Shown: positions 1 through 12,590 of the stretch, piece by piece
How the letters are laid out: each line of letters opens with the position of its first letter
Position numbering within the stretch: position 1 is the stretch's first letter
NCBI RefSeq assembly: GCF_000485595.1
Contig: NW_014577217.1
Coordinates: 88,983 to 126,253 of the forward strand
Reading direction: 5' to 3'
Origin: Priapulus caudatus
Lineage: Eukaryota; Priapulida; Priapulimorpha; Priapulimorphida; Priapulidae
Length of the DNA stretch: 37,271 nucleotides
Notes under the pieces: model-generated
The model's database searches: none
What the model was told of the DNA's origin: nothing
Seen by the model: the letters and a program-made list of their open reading frames with translations, nothing else
Program-made: the position numbers and the translations under genes

Positions 1-289
1 ATGTACGTAATATAATTCATGTAATATATGCGCCTATGGTATGGTTATTCTATAGAGCTAGTGCTTCGGAGTCATCCGCTTGCAGTCGGTCGGTGCTGGG
101 TGCATCATTGGGTCGTGCGCTCGGCATGAATCGTTGCGAATTCTGGTGTAAATACGTTCTTGTGGTGACGCGAACGATTATATATGCTTGCACTAGAAAG
201 CAATCACAACGCTGCACGTATAGCTCATATTAATTAGATATAATTAAGGTTATTTGCCCGATATCGAATATAAATGGATATATATATAT

Positions 290-830
290 ATATGTGTGTG
301 TGTGTGTTAGTTGTGTGCGTGCGGTTGCGCTGCCCGTGCGTGCGCGTTAGTTGTGGTGTGTGCTGTGTCGTGCATTGCGTGTGTGCATCCCGGCTGTGCT
401 GCGTGCGTGCATGCGTGGGATGTGTGAGAGTGTGTGTGCGCGTGTGTGCTGGTATGCGCTGCGTTGCTGTGCGTGTGTGAATGCGTGTGGCGCGTGTGCT
501 TTGAGTCGTGTGTTGCTGTGCACCGTGTTGTGTGTGTCGTGTGTGCCGCGCCGCATTTGTGTGGCTTGCGGCGTGTATGTGCCCGCAGTGTGTTGTGTGT
601 GTCGTGTGTGTGTGTTGAATGTGTGTGTGCGTGTGGCCTGCAGTGCTGCGTGCGTGTGCTCTTGCGTGCGTACGTACCGACATACGTTGTGTGGCGTGCG
701 TGTGTGTGGTGCGTGGTGGTGTGTCGTGTGTACCCGCGTGCGTCGTCGCGCGCGCGCGCGCGCTGTGGTGTGCGTTGGGTGCATTGCGTACATGCCGCGT
801 GTGTGTGTTGCATGCGTACCGTCGTGTGTA
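290..830. repeat. TG/CG alternating purine-pyrimidine tract
   Basis: About 540 bp made almost wholly of TG, CG and TGTG(C) steps with a few interruptions, including a (CG)n run near 750-765. Such alternation favours Z-DNA. Five of six reading frames stay open for more than 500 bp because stop triplets are rare in this composition, and the conceptual products are low-complexity Cys/Val or His/Thr strings. I do not call a gene here. Confidence 0.85.
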
Positions 831-2224
831 GCCAGCAAAACATGGCAATGTACATATCGCCGATACGTATCTTGCCAGCTTATGCCAAAGTAAACGTAAC
901 ATTTATGTGTAAATGCCATTCACCTTAGCTAATATAGACGGCTCACCGCCCTGCAATGCGACCCCATGAAGCCATAATAGAGGCCAAAACACAATGTCGT
1001 TTTGCTTTACTCCCGAGTGTGCGAGATCGGGATGCTGCTTTGTTCGAGAGAACCCCCAAATCGTTCCGCGATCGTATCGAATGTTGATTTTCCTGCTTGC
1101 GTATATTGGCTGCCGCGTCAGCACATTATATGTGATGGTAATGCTAATCAAATTTGAATTACTATATATATAATATATTATATATCATATATATATATAA
1201 TATACTATATATATATACTTATAATATATATTGTAAATGGAATGTATTATATTTCCGTGCCCACCCTCGACGCATATTTTAGCGCGATGGCCATCAAAGA
1301 GCGCTCCACCTTATATCTCTTTCCGCCATAACGTAGCTGTCAAGTAACTGCCAATAACTTCTGCGATTCTTTTCCCCTAGAACCTAGATTTTGAATAAAA
1401 AAAATACGAATCATAAATGCGAATAACGCTAAAACAGATGTGATAAATAATCGGGCAAAATTATTCCTTGCTTATGCGTGGTTTATTTTCCAACCCGCAG
1501 CGCTAGTGTTTCACTCGCTGCTGTATTTGCGACACCAATAGTGTTTTGTCTAAATTTATGTACATTTATTGCGGTACGAGAGTGACATAGTCACCATCAA
1601 GTTAGCTTGATGAGATATTTTCCCCCAAACTTTCACTATATCAAAATTATAAGGCATCAAATTTCACAATTTCCCCATATACTGTGGCTTGGAGTTCATG
1701 TTTCACCTCCACCACTGAACAAATTATTTGCGTGATATATACATTAAAGTAAAGAGCACGTGCTCACGAGTAGTGCTCACATAAAAAAGTATATCCAAAG
1801 TATTTCACGTTAATAGAAATTATAAGGTCTAATTTCCTGATATCTGTAACATAGAGTAAAGACTTATAGACTCTCACTAGATATAGTCGGTCATGCCAGT
1901 AATTTCTGCCATACGTAACATTAGTGCATATACATTCACAAACACTCTTTACCAGCCCCACACACTACGACCAGACCATGATAATATTCGTTATCTTCTC
2001 CCATTAGGATACTAATGCCTAGCCTAAACGTGTCTGCTCGTTGCTACACGCATACCAACATGAACTCTCTATCTTAACCGCGCTCTTAACTTTTACTTTC
2101 GCATAATCTTTCTGCTGTTTGTAATCCTATGAGCTTGCATGTAATGGGTGCGGTAAACTATGTGAACCTCTGCCAAACCAAGCTTCGGGTTACGCCGCAT
2201 AATTAGCGCTGCGCGATCCAACTT
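831..2224. other. gene-free stretch
   Basis: AT-rich sequence without a supportable coding exon. It contains an imperfect AT palindrome at about 1163-1230 (TATATA/ATATAT runs). No RNA gene or element termini were recognised. Confidence 0.6.
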
Positions 2225-3500
2225 GTGTGGTTGCCCGTCCAGGCGCGGCAAGCGAATGCGTGCGTGCGCTGCGTTGATGCGGTGCGTGTGTGCTTGTATC
2301 GCCAGTGCGTGACAGTCGCCGGCGCAGCCGCGGGCGGGCCGCGATGCCTGCGTGCGTGCCCTCGTATGCGTGCGTGCAGCGAGGGCGCGCAGCAGCGGGG
2401 GCGATGCGTGCGCTGTGTTGTGCTTTGTATGCGTGCGTGCAGCGGAGGGCGGCACACGGGGCGGTGGATGCCGTGCTGCGTGCCTTCGTATGCCGTCGTG
2501 CAGGCGCGCGGCAGACGGACGGGGGATGCGCTTGCGGCGTGCTGTAGCTCGCGTGCGTGCAGAGCGGCGGCAGCACGCGAACGAGGGCGATGACGTGCGT
2601 TTGCGTGCTCGGTCATGCGTGCCCGTGCAGAGGCGGCACACGGGCGGGCGGCATGCGGTGCGTGCGTGCCTTGTTAGTGTGCAGTGCAGGACGGGCGGCA
2701 GACGACGCGGGATGCCAGTGCGTGCGTGCTTGCTATGTCGCTGCGATGCAGGCGGGGGCGGCAGACGGACCGGCGCGGATGCCGTGGTGCCGTGCTGTAA
2801 GCCGTGCGGGTGTGTGCTTGTTGCCGATGCGTGCTTGCTATTGCGGCGTGTTGTGCCTTGTATGCGTGCGTGCAGAGGCCGGGCGGCCAGACGACCCGGG
2901 ATGCGTTCGTGCGTGCTTGTAATGCGCTGGCGTACAGGCGGGCGCCAGAACGTGACGGCGCGCGATGCGCTGCTTGCGTTGCTTGTATGCGTGCGTGATG
3001 CAGGAGGAGGCGGCAGAGCGGGCGCCGCGGATGCGTCGTCACGTGCGAGCTTGTATGTGTGCGGCAGAGGGCGGCAGACGGGCGGGGGATGGCGCCGTGC
3101 GCTGCTTGTTATGTGGTGCTGCAGAGCGGGCGGCAGAGCGCCGGCAGACGGCGGCGGCCCATGCGTCGCGTGCGGCGCTCCTATGCGTGCGTGCAGGCGG
3201 GACGGCAGACGCGGCGGGGATGCCCGTGCGTGCGTTGCTTGTATGCGTGCGTGCAGGCGGCGGCAGCGCTCCAGACGCGCGTGGCGAATGCGTCAGTGCG
3301 TGCTTGTCATGCGTGCGTGCAGGAGGGCGGCCAAGGGGGGCGGGGCGGGGTTATGCTGTCGTGCGTGCTTGGTATGTTGCGCTCGCAGGCGGCCGGCAGA
3401 CGGGCGGGATGGCGATGCGTGCGGTGCTCGTATGCAGTGCGTTGCCTGCTTGTATGCGTGCCTCGTCTATGCGTGCGTGCAGGCGGGCGGCAGGTATGCG
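2225..3500. repeat. GC-rich minisatellite, ~60-75 bp imperfect units
   Basis: Roughly 18-20 diverged tandem units. Each has a TGCGTGCGTGCAG core followed by a GGCGGGCGGCAGACGGGCGG-like block and then GGATGCGTGCGTGCTTGTAT-like sequence. Unit length varies, so the array is irregular. All three plus frames are open across most of it (one runs 433 codons), giving Cys/Arg/Ala/Gly-rich strings. The frames change register with every indel between units, which argues against selection on any one frame. Confidence 0.8.
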
Positions 3501-4639
3501 TCAGGACGCGAGTCTGCGGTGGAGAGCCGGTCTCCGACCTCGCGCCATTGCTTTGCCCGTGCCGTTTTCACGCTACTTCATACATTCGGCCTACCTTTCT
3601 TGCCGCCGCCGAAAGCAGCGATCCACCTGTCAGTTACATTCACTCCCTGCTGAGAATCCACACTGGATAAGCCACCCATATGACATCATGGCTACCGGTC
3701 GCATTCTTCAAGAACTGACATAGTTTCTCGCTAATTAAGACTCGTACTGGTAAACATCCAAAGATAAGCGCGCGCGGCAGGCTTACGCATGCACGCCACG
3801 CACACACTCACAAACACACACAGCGCGCGCCACGCACGCACAAACACGTGCTCACTACGCCACACGCCGCTACGTGGAGCATTCCACGTTAACAACACCC
3901 GAACATTATAAAAGCGGCTATACACTACCTAAAAACTGCGAATCACATTAAACTCTATAGCCTTGCTAATTATCCTAGACCCAATAGCCCTTGGTTCCTT
4001 AAATTCTAACCCTATAGTTTAGCTCCCCCTCCTCCGCCCTCGTTCAAACATTAGGGTAAGCAGAGCACACCACATTATTCCCAACCCAATAAACCCATCC
4101 AAAGCCATATCAAAACGGTATTACCTTCGGTAAAAACGTGGCGACGAATCGTGCTCAATTACCCTTCATTCCCTTGATTGTTTGCTTTCTCTACATCAAG
4201 TAGCCTTGCTCTGTGCCTACGTTCCTACATTTCTTCGCCCGAAATTGATCGCTGCTTGTCAACAAGTACACGTATAGCGCCTGCATTTCCTACCATGCTT
4301 CTCAGAGTGTACAATCGGTTGCAAGTTCAGAATATTGCCAGACAGACACCCGAGCGTTAAATGCATCATATGTTAGTGACAGCTAATGAGGGGACCTATC
4401 GGCGACATTTCTCAACTACGCTGCAATAGTTAGTGCCATGCTAATTAAAGACTTATATACATCGTCTCGCGCGATAAACAACCCGCTTACAGAGGAACGC
4501 ACGCACGCACATCGCACTCACCCGACCCACCATATTGTTCCTGATAGCCGAACCTCTAGTTATCTGTTAATTCTCCACCACACCTGAATACCAGTACCAC
4601 CCTCACACTCACATTACGGCTAGTGTATGTAGTGCGCTA
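3501..4639. other. gene-free stretch
   Basis: No exon, RNA gene or element ends recognised. A CA/CGCA-rich patch lies at about 3775-3850. The short open frames here have no recognisable motifs. Confidence 0.5.
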
Positions 4640-4950
4640 GTGGTATGCGGACCGCTACCACCTACCACTACCACTACCACTCACCACTACCACTACTCAC
4701 TAGCCACTACACTACCATTCCCCTACACTTACCAACTGTATCACTATCACTACACGTACACTACTCACTAACGGCACTACCAACTACACTACACTACCAC
4801 ACTACCACTACCACTACCACTACCACTACCACTACAACTACCACTGCCACTACCACTATACCACTATCACTACCGCTACCACTACCACTACCACTACCAC
4901 TACCACTACCACTACCACTACCACTACCACTACCACTACCACTACCACAC
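4640..4950. repeat. CACTAC hexamer microsatellite
   Basis: Near-pure (CCACTA)n, imperfect at the left and very regular from about 4866 to 4947. It reads as Thr or Leu/Pro homorepeats in different frames. Confidence 0.9.
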
Positions 4951-5107
4951 TACGTACTGCGTTTAACGTCGTGGTTTATATTCCTTCCAGGCGCACCAAT
5001 CGATGACCTGAGGATGAGTATAATACGATCAGCGTACGGACGAGAACTGGTGACCTGTTTGTTAGGGGGACGGCTATTCGCAGAGTGTGCGGAAGGCAAG
5101 TTGAGCT

Positions 5108-5241
5108 TAATTAATCAATCAATTAATTAATTAATTAAACGCGGCATTCTATACTCGAAGCAAATTTTGTTAAAAATCGAACACGATGGCTACCGTGTGA
5201 TTAACCATCGTACTGATTTATTTATTTATTTATTTATTTAA
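5108..5241. repeat. AATT and TTTA tetranucleotide runs
   Basis: (TTAA/TCAA)n at about 5108-5139 and (TTTA)n at about 5217-5241, about 75 bp apart. The sequence before them (4965-5105) is open on the plus strand but shows no known domain. Confidence 0.75.
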
Positions 5242-5705
5242 AGACAGTACATTGGTAAAAAATATATCAACATGACCTTGCAAGTTCCTCACCTCAGTGC
5301 AATAAAAAAACAGTTCTTAATTAAAAGTGTAATTTAACAAGTGACAAGCGACGACACCAGAGCAGCTAGGTACCCCAAGTGTGTGTACTTTTAGTAAAAT
5401 TTAATCGCGCACACTATATTATAACAGTGTGCAAGGCGTAACTACATGCGTACTAAACGTAAAAACCATAAGAAATTGTACTATATACGTACAATATACG
5501 GCGATACTATACACATACTGATTACTGTACACACATGTAATACACACGAAAATATTGTTGTTTCCGCGCGAAATCGATCGTCCCAGGCAGTTTTTTGTTG
5601 TTGAATGATGTATTTGGTGCTCGTATAATGCCGCCATAACGATAGTTTTATAGTGTTTTTATCCACTATAAAAATTATCCAAATTACTCAACGAAAATCC
5701 GCCGC

Positions 5706-5772
5706 ACACCTGAGTAAACTGACTCATGCGTTATTTTACTTGAGTAAAATAACTCACGTGTGCGCCGGGCTT
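5706..5772. repeat. short inverted repeat (MITE-like remnant)
   Basis: CGCACACCTGAGT near 5704 is mirrored by ACTCACGTGTGCG ending near 5765, with GAGTAAA/TTTACT repeats between the arms. The arms are about 13 bp with one mismatch. This could be a small foldback or the two ends of a nearly empty inverted-repeat element; I see no convincing target duplication. Confidence 0.4.
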
Positions 5773-7349
5773 AAGCCTTGATGGGAGTGCGGTGATCAAT
5801 AGTCATCAGAATCTACAGGCGCGTAATAAAAATGTTGTGCTATATGTGATCTATAGTCGGATATTTGTCGCCCGTGTGTTCAGCGTAGGTCTAGAATTGC
5901 CTATTTAAAAAACCAATTCGAACGTTGGAACATAGGGCATTAATAACGATGGTAGGCAGACACCTATCGTTATCTGATCTTGCTTTGCACAGTGCTTTTC
6001 GTCTGCTTCATTTCACGTGTGAGTGTTTGATGTGTAAACTGACTGGTAGAATGCGTGTTCGTTATGACCGCTATAGCGATCCAAAAGCTTCGCGCGCGCG
6101 CACGAGATTTGGGAATCACATCAATCAGTCATAAAAACTTGACGCCCGTAATCTCTAATAAACGATAATAATATGTCATAGTTATCGTCATATGTCATTG
6201 TCATAGTAGCATCTCGTGACAATGGACACACTAACGCGTGGGTGCCGGCTCCCGGGGCGTTTGTAGTTGTTGATATCGCAATACACACTACGCACGTCCA
6301 TGGGAAAACACATTAGTTAATGTCGCTCTCATTTCCTGGAATAGAGTAATATCCGGTAAGTGAGCCTCGTTACATCAGTGGGAGCCCCAGCCGCACGACA
6401 TAGTGGCCATGTCATAGTGGCCGCCCGCTGTCACCACGGAAGCGACACGGTAATGTCGCATTGAGCACGTATTGTGGGCCAATACCTCCTCCCGATGCGG
6501 CTACCACGCAATACTAGCGCATCGTGGTGAATCAATAAACGTTCTTTAGTTCAGAACAGAATTCAAGAAGAACGAAGAAGAAATTCAAAACAAATTCAAG
6601 AGTTCAACAGAATTCTTCAGTTTAAAACGAGCTTCCATGTATCGTATGTTCCTTCCACGGCCGTTCTCGTATGTTCGTCTATTATAGTATGAATTCGGCT
6701 GCTGTTGATTACCGCCTTGAGAGGAAATTCGTAATAACATTTTCCGCCCGATTCCTAAATATGCGGTTCCGCTACACATTTCTACGCGTAATATCAACAT
6801 ATAGCAGGCCATGGCCGTACACACACACATACATGCACACTTAATCAGGGTCTCATCCTGCCTTACAAACGATGTCGATGCTAATTAAACATGCACGCAA
6901 TTACTCTGGTGGTCATTCATATGCATCAGCGGAAATCGGGGGGGGGGGGGACTGGAACCAACTAGCGCACACACACTGAGAATCATGTCGGAATTATACA
7001 TTGTTGCATGCCTCGTTATTAAACGGCATAGCAACGGCAATAGAAAGGCACTTCTTTTGTAATGGGAACGGATTTTGTAATAACTCGCCAGTTTTATAAT
7101 AAATATCGCCAGCTTTTGTAAGAACTCGTCACATTTTTAGTTTAACAAAAAAGTTAAATCGCCGGCTTTTGTAATCGGCTGTGTAGTGTACCAGATGCAT
7201 TATGACGCGCCATAGCGAAAATTTCTAAACTAATACAACGATATTTCGAAATGTAAATTAAACATGAACGCCCTCCCCCTGCCGAAGGTGAACTCAATCT
7301 TGGTAAAAATAGGCAGAGACGTGCCAAGGCTGGAATAAGGCCATCTAAC
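5773..7349. other. gene-free stretch
   Basis: No supportable gene. It holds repeated GTCATAGT motifs (about 6175-6215 and 6397-6420), a 12-G run at about 6939-6950, and a loose ~40-bp repetition of a CGCC(A/G)GCTTTTGTAA motif at 7080-7175. Confidence 0.5.
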
Positions 7350-7539
7350 CAGGGGTTCTTAATCTGTTATCCATGGACAACTTTTGGGTCTGTCGATGGG
7401 CTTCAGGGGATCCGTGAACCCGATTGTATGCAGGATTTTGTGTTTATGTGCTTATTATGTGAATTTTTTGGGGAGGGGTCCGTAGCTTTGACCAGATTCT
7501 TAAAGGGGTCCATGACTCAAAAAAGGTTAAGAACCACTG
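7350..7539. mobile_element. non-autonomous hAT-type MITE, 190 bp
   Basis: The left end CAGGGGTTCTTAATCT and the right end AGGTTAAGAACCACTG are inverted copies of each other and match the CAGNGGTTCTNAACC terminus usual for hAT (Charlie-like) elements. The flanks CATCTAAC and ATCTAAAC look like a slightly decayed 8-bp target duplication. There is no open frame inside, so it would be mobilised in trans. Confidence 0.75.
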
Positions 7540-7799
7540 ATCTAAACAGAGTGACGTAAACGTAAGTGCAGCTTCTAAAGTAAGTCTTCCCATTTCAACG
7601 AAACTCTACTCGAACTCAAGACTGGCTCACAAATGCTCACTCGGTGATAGTCCTACGGTCATACGCAGATATTTTGACACGGCGATGCAGAGGGCGATCA
7701 TGGGGTGAACATGCGGTATGTAAATCAAGGTCAGGTATTCAAGGTAAAAATCAAGGCGGCCAATTGACGTGGTTGCAAAACGTGGTTGCACCGCGCGCA

Positions 7800-7856
7800 A
7801 GCATGCACGCACGCAGGCACGCACCATGCACACACACACGCGTGCGCGCGCGCTCG

Positions 7857-7896
<40 letters not shown>

Positions 7897-8470
7897 CCAC
7901 ACACACACCCAGGCACGCACGCATGGCACGCACGCGACGCACCAGCACGCACGCACCACCACCACATATATATATATTACCACATACCTACATCACATAC
8001 ACACGCGCACGCGCGCCAACAGCACGCACACCACACACATACACATACATCACACAGCCGCGGGTGGGCGCGGGCGCGCGCGACGGCACAACACACGCAC
8101 ACACACACACACACACAACACACACAACACAGCACCACACATCAACACCCTATATATACTATATATATATATATATATATATATACTATATATCATATCA
8201 TGCACACATAACACCACACGCGCACGCGCTGACGCACCCGCACGCACGACACGCAGCGCACGCACGCAACAACACACACACACACATACACACACGGCGC
8301 CGGGCGCGCAGCAGACAACACACAGCACCGCCGCACGCACGCACGCCTGTACGCACTCACACACACACACCCACATCACACACAACACACACAACACACA
8401 CACACACACACACATATAATATTACTACTATATATATATATACCTATATACCCTATATACCGCACATAGG
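7800..8470. repeat. CA/CGCA-rich tract with TA runs
   Basis: (CA)n at about 7860-7890 and 8098-8117, GCACGCACGCA-type repeats throughout, and (TA)n at about 8160-8185 and 8430-8445. Long open frames crossing the tract (up to 399 codons) are Thr/His strings caused by ACACAC composition. Confidence 0.85.
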
Positions 8471-8587
8471 CCTACATGCACACATACCACACGCGCGGCG
8501 AAACGCAACGCACGCACGCACACGGTCCGCACGGCCAGCACGCACGCCACGGCACGCACGCACGCACTGCACACACACACACAGACA

Positions 8588-8830
8588 TCTCTCTCTCTCT
8601 CTCGATCTCTCTCTCTCTCTCTCTCTCCCTCTCTGCATCTCTCTCTTTATCATTCTCTCTCTCATCTCTCTCTCTCTCTGCTCTCTCTCTCTCCTCCTCT
8701 CTTCTCTCTCTCTTCTCTCCTCCTCTCTGCTCTCTTATTCTCTCTATCCCTCTCTTGCTCTCGTCTCTCTCTCTTCCTCTATTCTCCTCTTCTCTCTCTC
8801 CCTCTCTTTCCCTTTTCCCCCCCCTCCTTT
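8588..8830. repeat. (CT)n polypyrimidine tract
   Basis: About 240 bp of nearly uninterrupted pyrimidine on the plus strand, mostly CTCTCT with TTC/CCT interruptions. It is a mirror-repeat composition capable of triplex (H-DNA) formation. Confidence 0.9.
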
Positions 8831-8839
8831 TTTGACACC

Positions 8840-10685
8840 TTAAGAAGGCCCCGTAGCTATCTCGGGGTTCCGCGCGATATAACCTACGCATAGCAGACTC
8901 TGCATATCGCACTCCCGAACATTCACAACCATTTTCTTATATCGAAGCACTATAAACGATGAACAGCTTCCACTGAAGCATCGTGAACATTAACCCAGTT
9001 GTGTTTAAACTTTCTTAAAGATTTCAATTTAATACAGTGCTCCTTTCAAACGCTACAGCAGGTTGAACATATAAAACAAGTTTTTATCAAAATTTGAAAA
9101 AATACTTGGCAGTGAGAACAACATTTCGTGATATTATAGCGATGCAAAATCACGCGAGCCAAAAGTTAATATCGGGCGTTTGGATCATAAACTCTTCGAA
9201 AAGCACTTAGTATAATGGTAGTAAAATGGCCCTCGAAGTCGTTAGTCACAAGTCATTAGTCTTTAGTCATGGAACTCATGTAGTCTCGAGTAGTGAAAAT
9301 TCTCCTGTGACCGTTTGTTCGACTTAAACTACTCAGAGACGTTTCCTCGCTTTAGTATACTTGGTCGCGCCATGGTCAATTGCCGTTCCGATATGCGTGT
9401 TTATTTGTGTGTGTATAGACGCTGCAAGCTCCATCAATAGAGCAAGACGACCATCGGCAAGGGGCGTGGATGCTGTCGAAGAACAGTAAGCATTGAAATT
9501 AGCCGTCATTTGCTTTACAACAACCTTCTTTCTTCAATCTTAAATCTTTAATAATTCTTCGTATCCATCTGAGTCGATAATCGTTCCGCCTTTCTTTTAC
9601 GCAAGAATTGCTGATTCCTTGTAGAATCGCCACTAGTTCGCAAAGATATGGAAAACCCAACTTACAGCACTGAGACGATAATGATAATTAAGGGCTTAAT
9701 AGGCTGTATTTTGATTACTGTAACACTGTATTACAATCCTATATACGTAAGAAACAATATAGAATTTTCTGGTCATATTGGTAACGTGAATTATATATCA
9801 CTCTCGGGTTATTAATCGTTTTGCTCTATACGCGGTCATACATTCGAGTATTTTAATCAGGATTCAAGGTTACCTGCCGATTCATTTGAACAAATGACCC
9901 ATTCAAACTTCGCGATTTTCTTGATCATCGCGTTAATTATTACGTAATATTTTTTATGTTTGTGTATTTTGGATGGTTTGTTGTGATGTGACGTCATACG
10001 TATATTTTGCTATACGTTGAGATCGGGTATTTGTTTACGTTTCTATGGACAATATAGCGACGCTGTTTTCGGCAGAACAGGTAGATCAGACACTGATGAC
10101 AGGTAGGTTTTGGTGTAGATCGCAGCTTGTAAAATGGGCCAATTTTCACGATCTTGGGAGTTACAATTGGTTGTTGGATGGATGGAGGGAGGATCCTGAA
10201 GGATCTTGTACATTGTTGCTGTTAGATATTTGCGGTTAGATATATAAATTCCCGATGATTCAAAAAAGGGGGCAGAGCAAAGCGCTTTGTGACACAATGG
10301 CTATTGCGTTTATAGACGTAGATGAAAATGATATTAAAGAATGTGTCTTCTACGTCTTTGATTGCGTTTTAAACCTATTTCAGCTTGGAAGCCGAAGTGA
10401 ACAAAGAGCGACCTAGCGGAGACAATGAGAATTTTTATACCGGCTGGTGATAGACACGAGACAAGACCGCCATTGGAAATCATACGGATATTTTGTGCAG
10501 ATATCGAACAACAAGCACACAAAAATGAGCGGCCAGGCTTTACGAAGTTTTGTGCGTGCGTGCGATGGCAACCGTGTCTGTATTCGTAGACAATGATAAT
10601 ATACGCGGGCGCTCGTGACCTTTAGTTAGTACGTCCGCGTATATAAGTTGATTAGATCACGCTCTATGAATTTTGTACACCACAG
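8840..10685. other. gene-free stretch
   Basis: AT-rich sequence in which I find no exon, RNA gene or element. The frames at 10045-10239 (plus) and 10043-10297 (minus) overlap antisense, are short and contain no motif. Confidence 0.5.
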
Positions 10686-10689
10686 ATCC

Positions 10690-10915
10690 TTGGGCACGCA
10701 TGCATGATGCACACACACGCACACGCGCGCGCCAACACACCTGCACATGCATGTACACACACAGGCACACACCCACGCACGCACACACAAACACATGCGC
10801 ACACGCACGCACGTGCACACATATACGCACTTACGCACGCACATATTCGCACATTCCTGCACTCACGCGGTCACGCACGCACGCACACAACTACGTAGGT
10901 ACTCACGCACGCACG
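10690..10915. repeat. CA/CGCA-rich microsatellite
   Basis: Imperfect ACACAC/GCACGCAC tract, the same composition class as 7800-8470. Overlapping open frames on both strands are compositional. Confidence 0.85.
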
Positions 10916-11072
10916 CTCCCACACAGGATCGTGCTAAATGTTTTAAAATTCCATAAAGATGGCTGCGACAGAAATAACAGTTACGCGCTAAAACCTATAC
11001 TCCTATCGATACGCGGTCGGTAATATGCTCGAATTTTAGAAGTTATCTGACGTTATACAAACCACGTTTATG

Positions 11073-11802
11073 TTGGTGTCTTGTATCGAGTGACGTAAAG
11101 CCACCGGGGCCGTCGCCAGAATAGATCCAAGAATTGGCACTAAAATTTGAATTGTGTTATGAAAAACTTGGAAATATGCGTTGTTTCTAGTCAGGATAGC
11201 GCTGTGAAATTTTGATACGGGGTTAGGATAAAGTGTTAGGACTATGAATAATCTTCCGATTGACCATCGTCCGGCCGATAAATCCTAGAGTTTGGTAGAC
11301 AAGCTGCGAAACCTGAGATGACTCGTTAAAAATGACGATTATTCGACGATCTAAGTAATGTAAATGTCTATAGAAATTAACGAAGAGGGTGATTGAGAGT
11401 ATGGGCATGTATCATATTGCTTAGTTACATATGATAGTTGGTGTCTTGTATCGAGTGACGTAAAGCCACCGGGGCCGTCGCCAGAATAGATCCAAAAATT
11501 GGCACTAAAATTTGAATTGTGTTATGAAAAACTTGGAAATATGCGTTGTTTCTAGTCAGGATAGCGCTGTGAAATTTTGATACGGGGTTAGGATAAAGTG
11601 TTAGGACTATGAATAATCTTCCGATTGACCATCGTCCGGCCGATAAATCCTAGAGTTTGGTAGACAAGCTGCGAAACCTGAGATGACTCGTTAAAAATGA
11701 CGATTATTCGACGATCTAAGTAATGTAAATGTCTATAGAAATTAACGAAGAGGGTGATTGAGAGTATGGGCATGTATCATATTGCTTAGTTACATATGAT
11801 AG
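11073..11802. repeat. 365-bp tandem duplication (two copies)
   Basis: Copy 1 is 11073-11437 and copy 2 is 11438-11802. They abut directly, both starting TTGGTGTCTTGTATCGAGTG and ending TTACATATGATAG. The only difference I noticed is CCAAGAATTGG in copy 1 against CCAAAAATTGG in copy 2. Each carries the same 61-codon minus-strand frame, which has no recognisable domain. High identity implies a recent duplication, the first two monomers of a satellite, or an assembly repeat. Confidence 0.95.
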
Positions 11803-12383
11803 AGATGTGAAACGTTATAGGAACACCCGCTAAGAGAGAAGCGAGTCGGCAGCCGTGTGAAATATTTTTGTGGACAGAATGGCTAAGAGATTCTACGTAG
11901 ATGCTGCATAGATATTCTCATATTACACGTGTATTGTGTGCGTTTTTTCTCCATTGTTCATTTCCAATTTTGGTAATGTTAGGGTAATACAAATCATATT
12001 TAATGGTAAAAAAATGGCAACTAAAATTGTGAAGATGAACTTGTGTGGAATAAAAATAATGATTCCCATTCGGAGAGCGGAAATCTTGATTGTGTGGGAC
12101 CGGTGTTTGTGTGCGTGTCTTAGCTGGGCTCTTGTTTGTGTGTTTTCTGTATTGGTCAACGCTTATGTGAATATTAAATATCATTTAGCATTCACTGATA
12201 AAGATTTACGAGGCGTTGCTTTTAGAAGTGTGTTTTTACATTGAAAACGAAAAATTAATACGGGTACTAGTGTGCACTCAGACACGGAAGACGAGGAAAC
12301 GGGGAGAAAAGAGGAGATAGAGAAAAGAAGGGTAGATATGTGGAGAAGAGGCCGGTGAGAAGGGATCTGTGAGAGGTGGAGAC
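11803..12383. other. gene-free stretch
   Basis: A plus frame of 102 codons (11936-12244) overlaps minus frames and shows no motif. Nothing else recognised. Confidence 0.45.
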
Positions 12384-12449
12384 GAAGAAGAAGAAGAAGA
12401 AGAAGAAGAAGAAGAAGAAGAAGAAGAAGAAGAAGAAGAAGAAGAAGAA
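12384..12449. repeat. (GAA)n microsatellite
   Basis: Twenty-two uninterrupted AAG/GAA triplets. The minus strand reads (TTC)n, giving poly-Phe or poly-Ser in the conceptual frames. Confidence 0.95.
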
Positions 12450-12590
12450 AGGTAAAGAGGGAGGAGCATACAGATAGATGATAAGTTGATGTTCTACGAT
12501 AACGGAAAGATGAATGCTAGTAGAACGAATTGGTAATATCGAACGAACAGGGATGGGGTGCAAGGGGGGAACCGAGGGGAGAAACAGGGA

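Noticed and set aside
234-902. Minus 222-codon and overlapping plus frames
   Set aside because: Product of TG/CG composition; low-complexity and open in five frames at once.
2352-3653. 433-codon plus frame, Cys/Arg-rich protein
   Set aside because: Lies inside a minisatellite that is open in all forward frames. Unit indels shift register and no domain is visible.
4645-5130. 161-codon plus frame
   Set aside because: Mostly translation of the CACTAC repeat. The unique tail has no recognised motif.
7644-8843. 399-codon plus frame
   Set aside because: Thr/His then Ser/Leu strings from CA and CT microsatellites.
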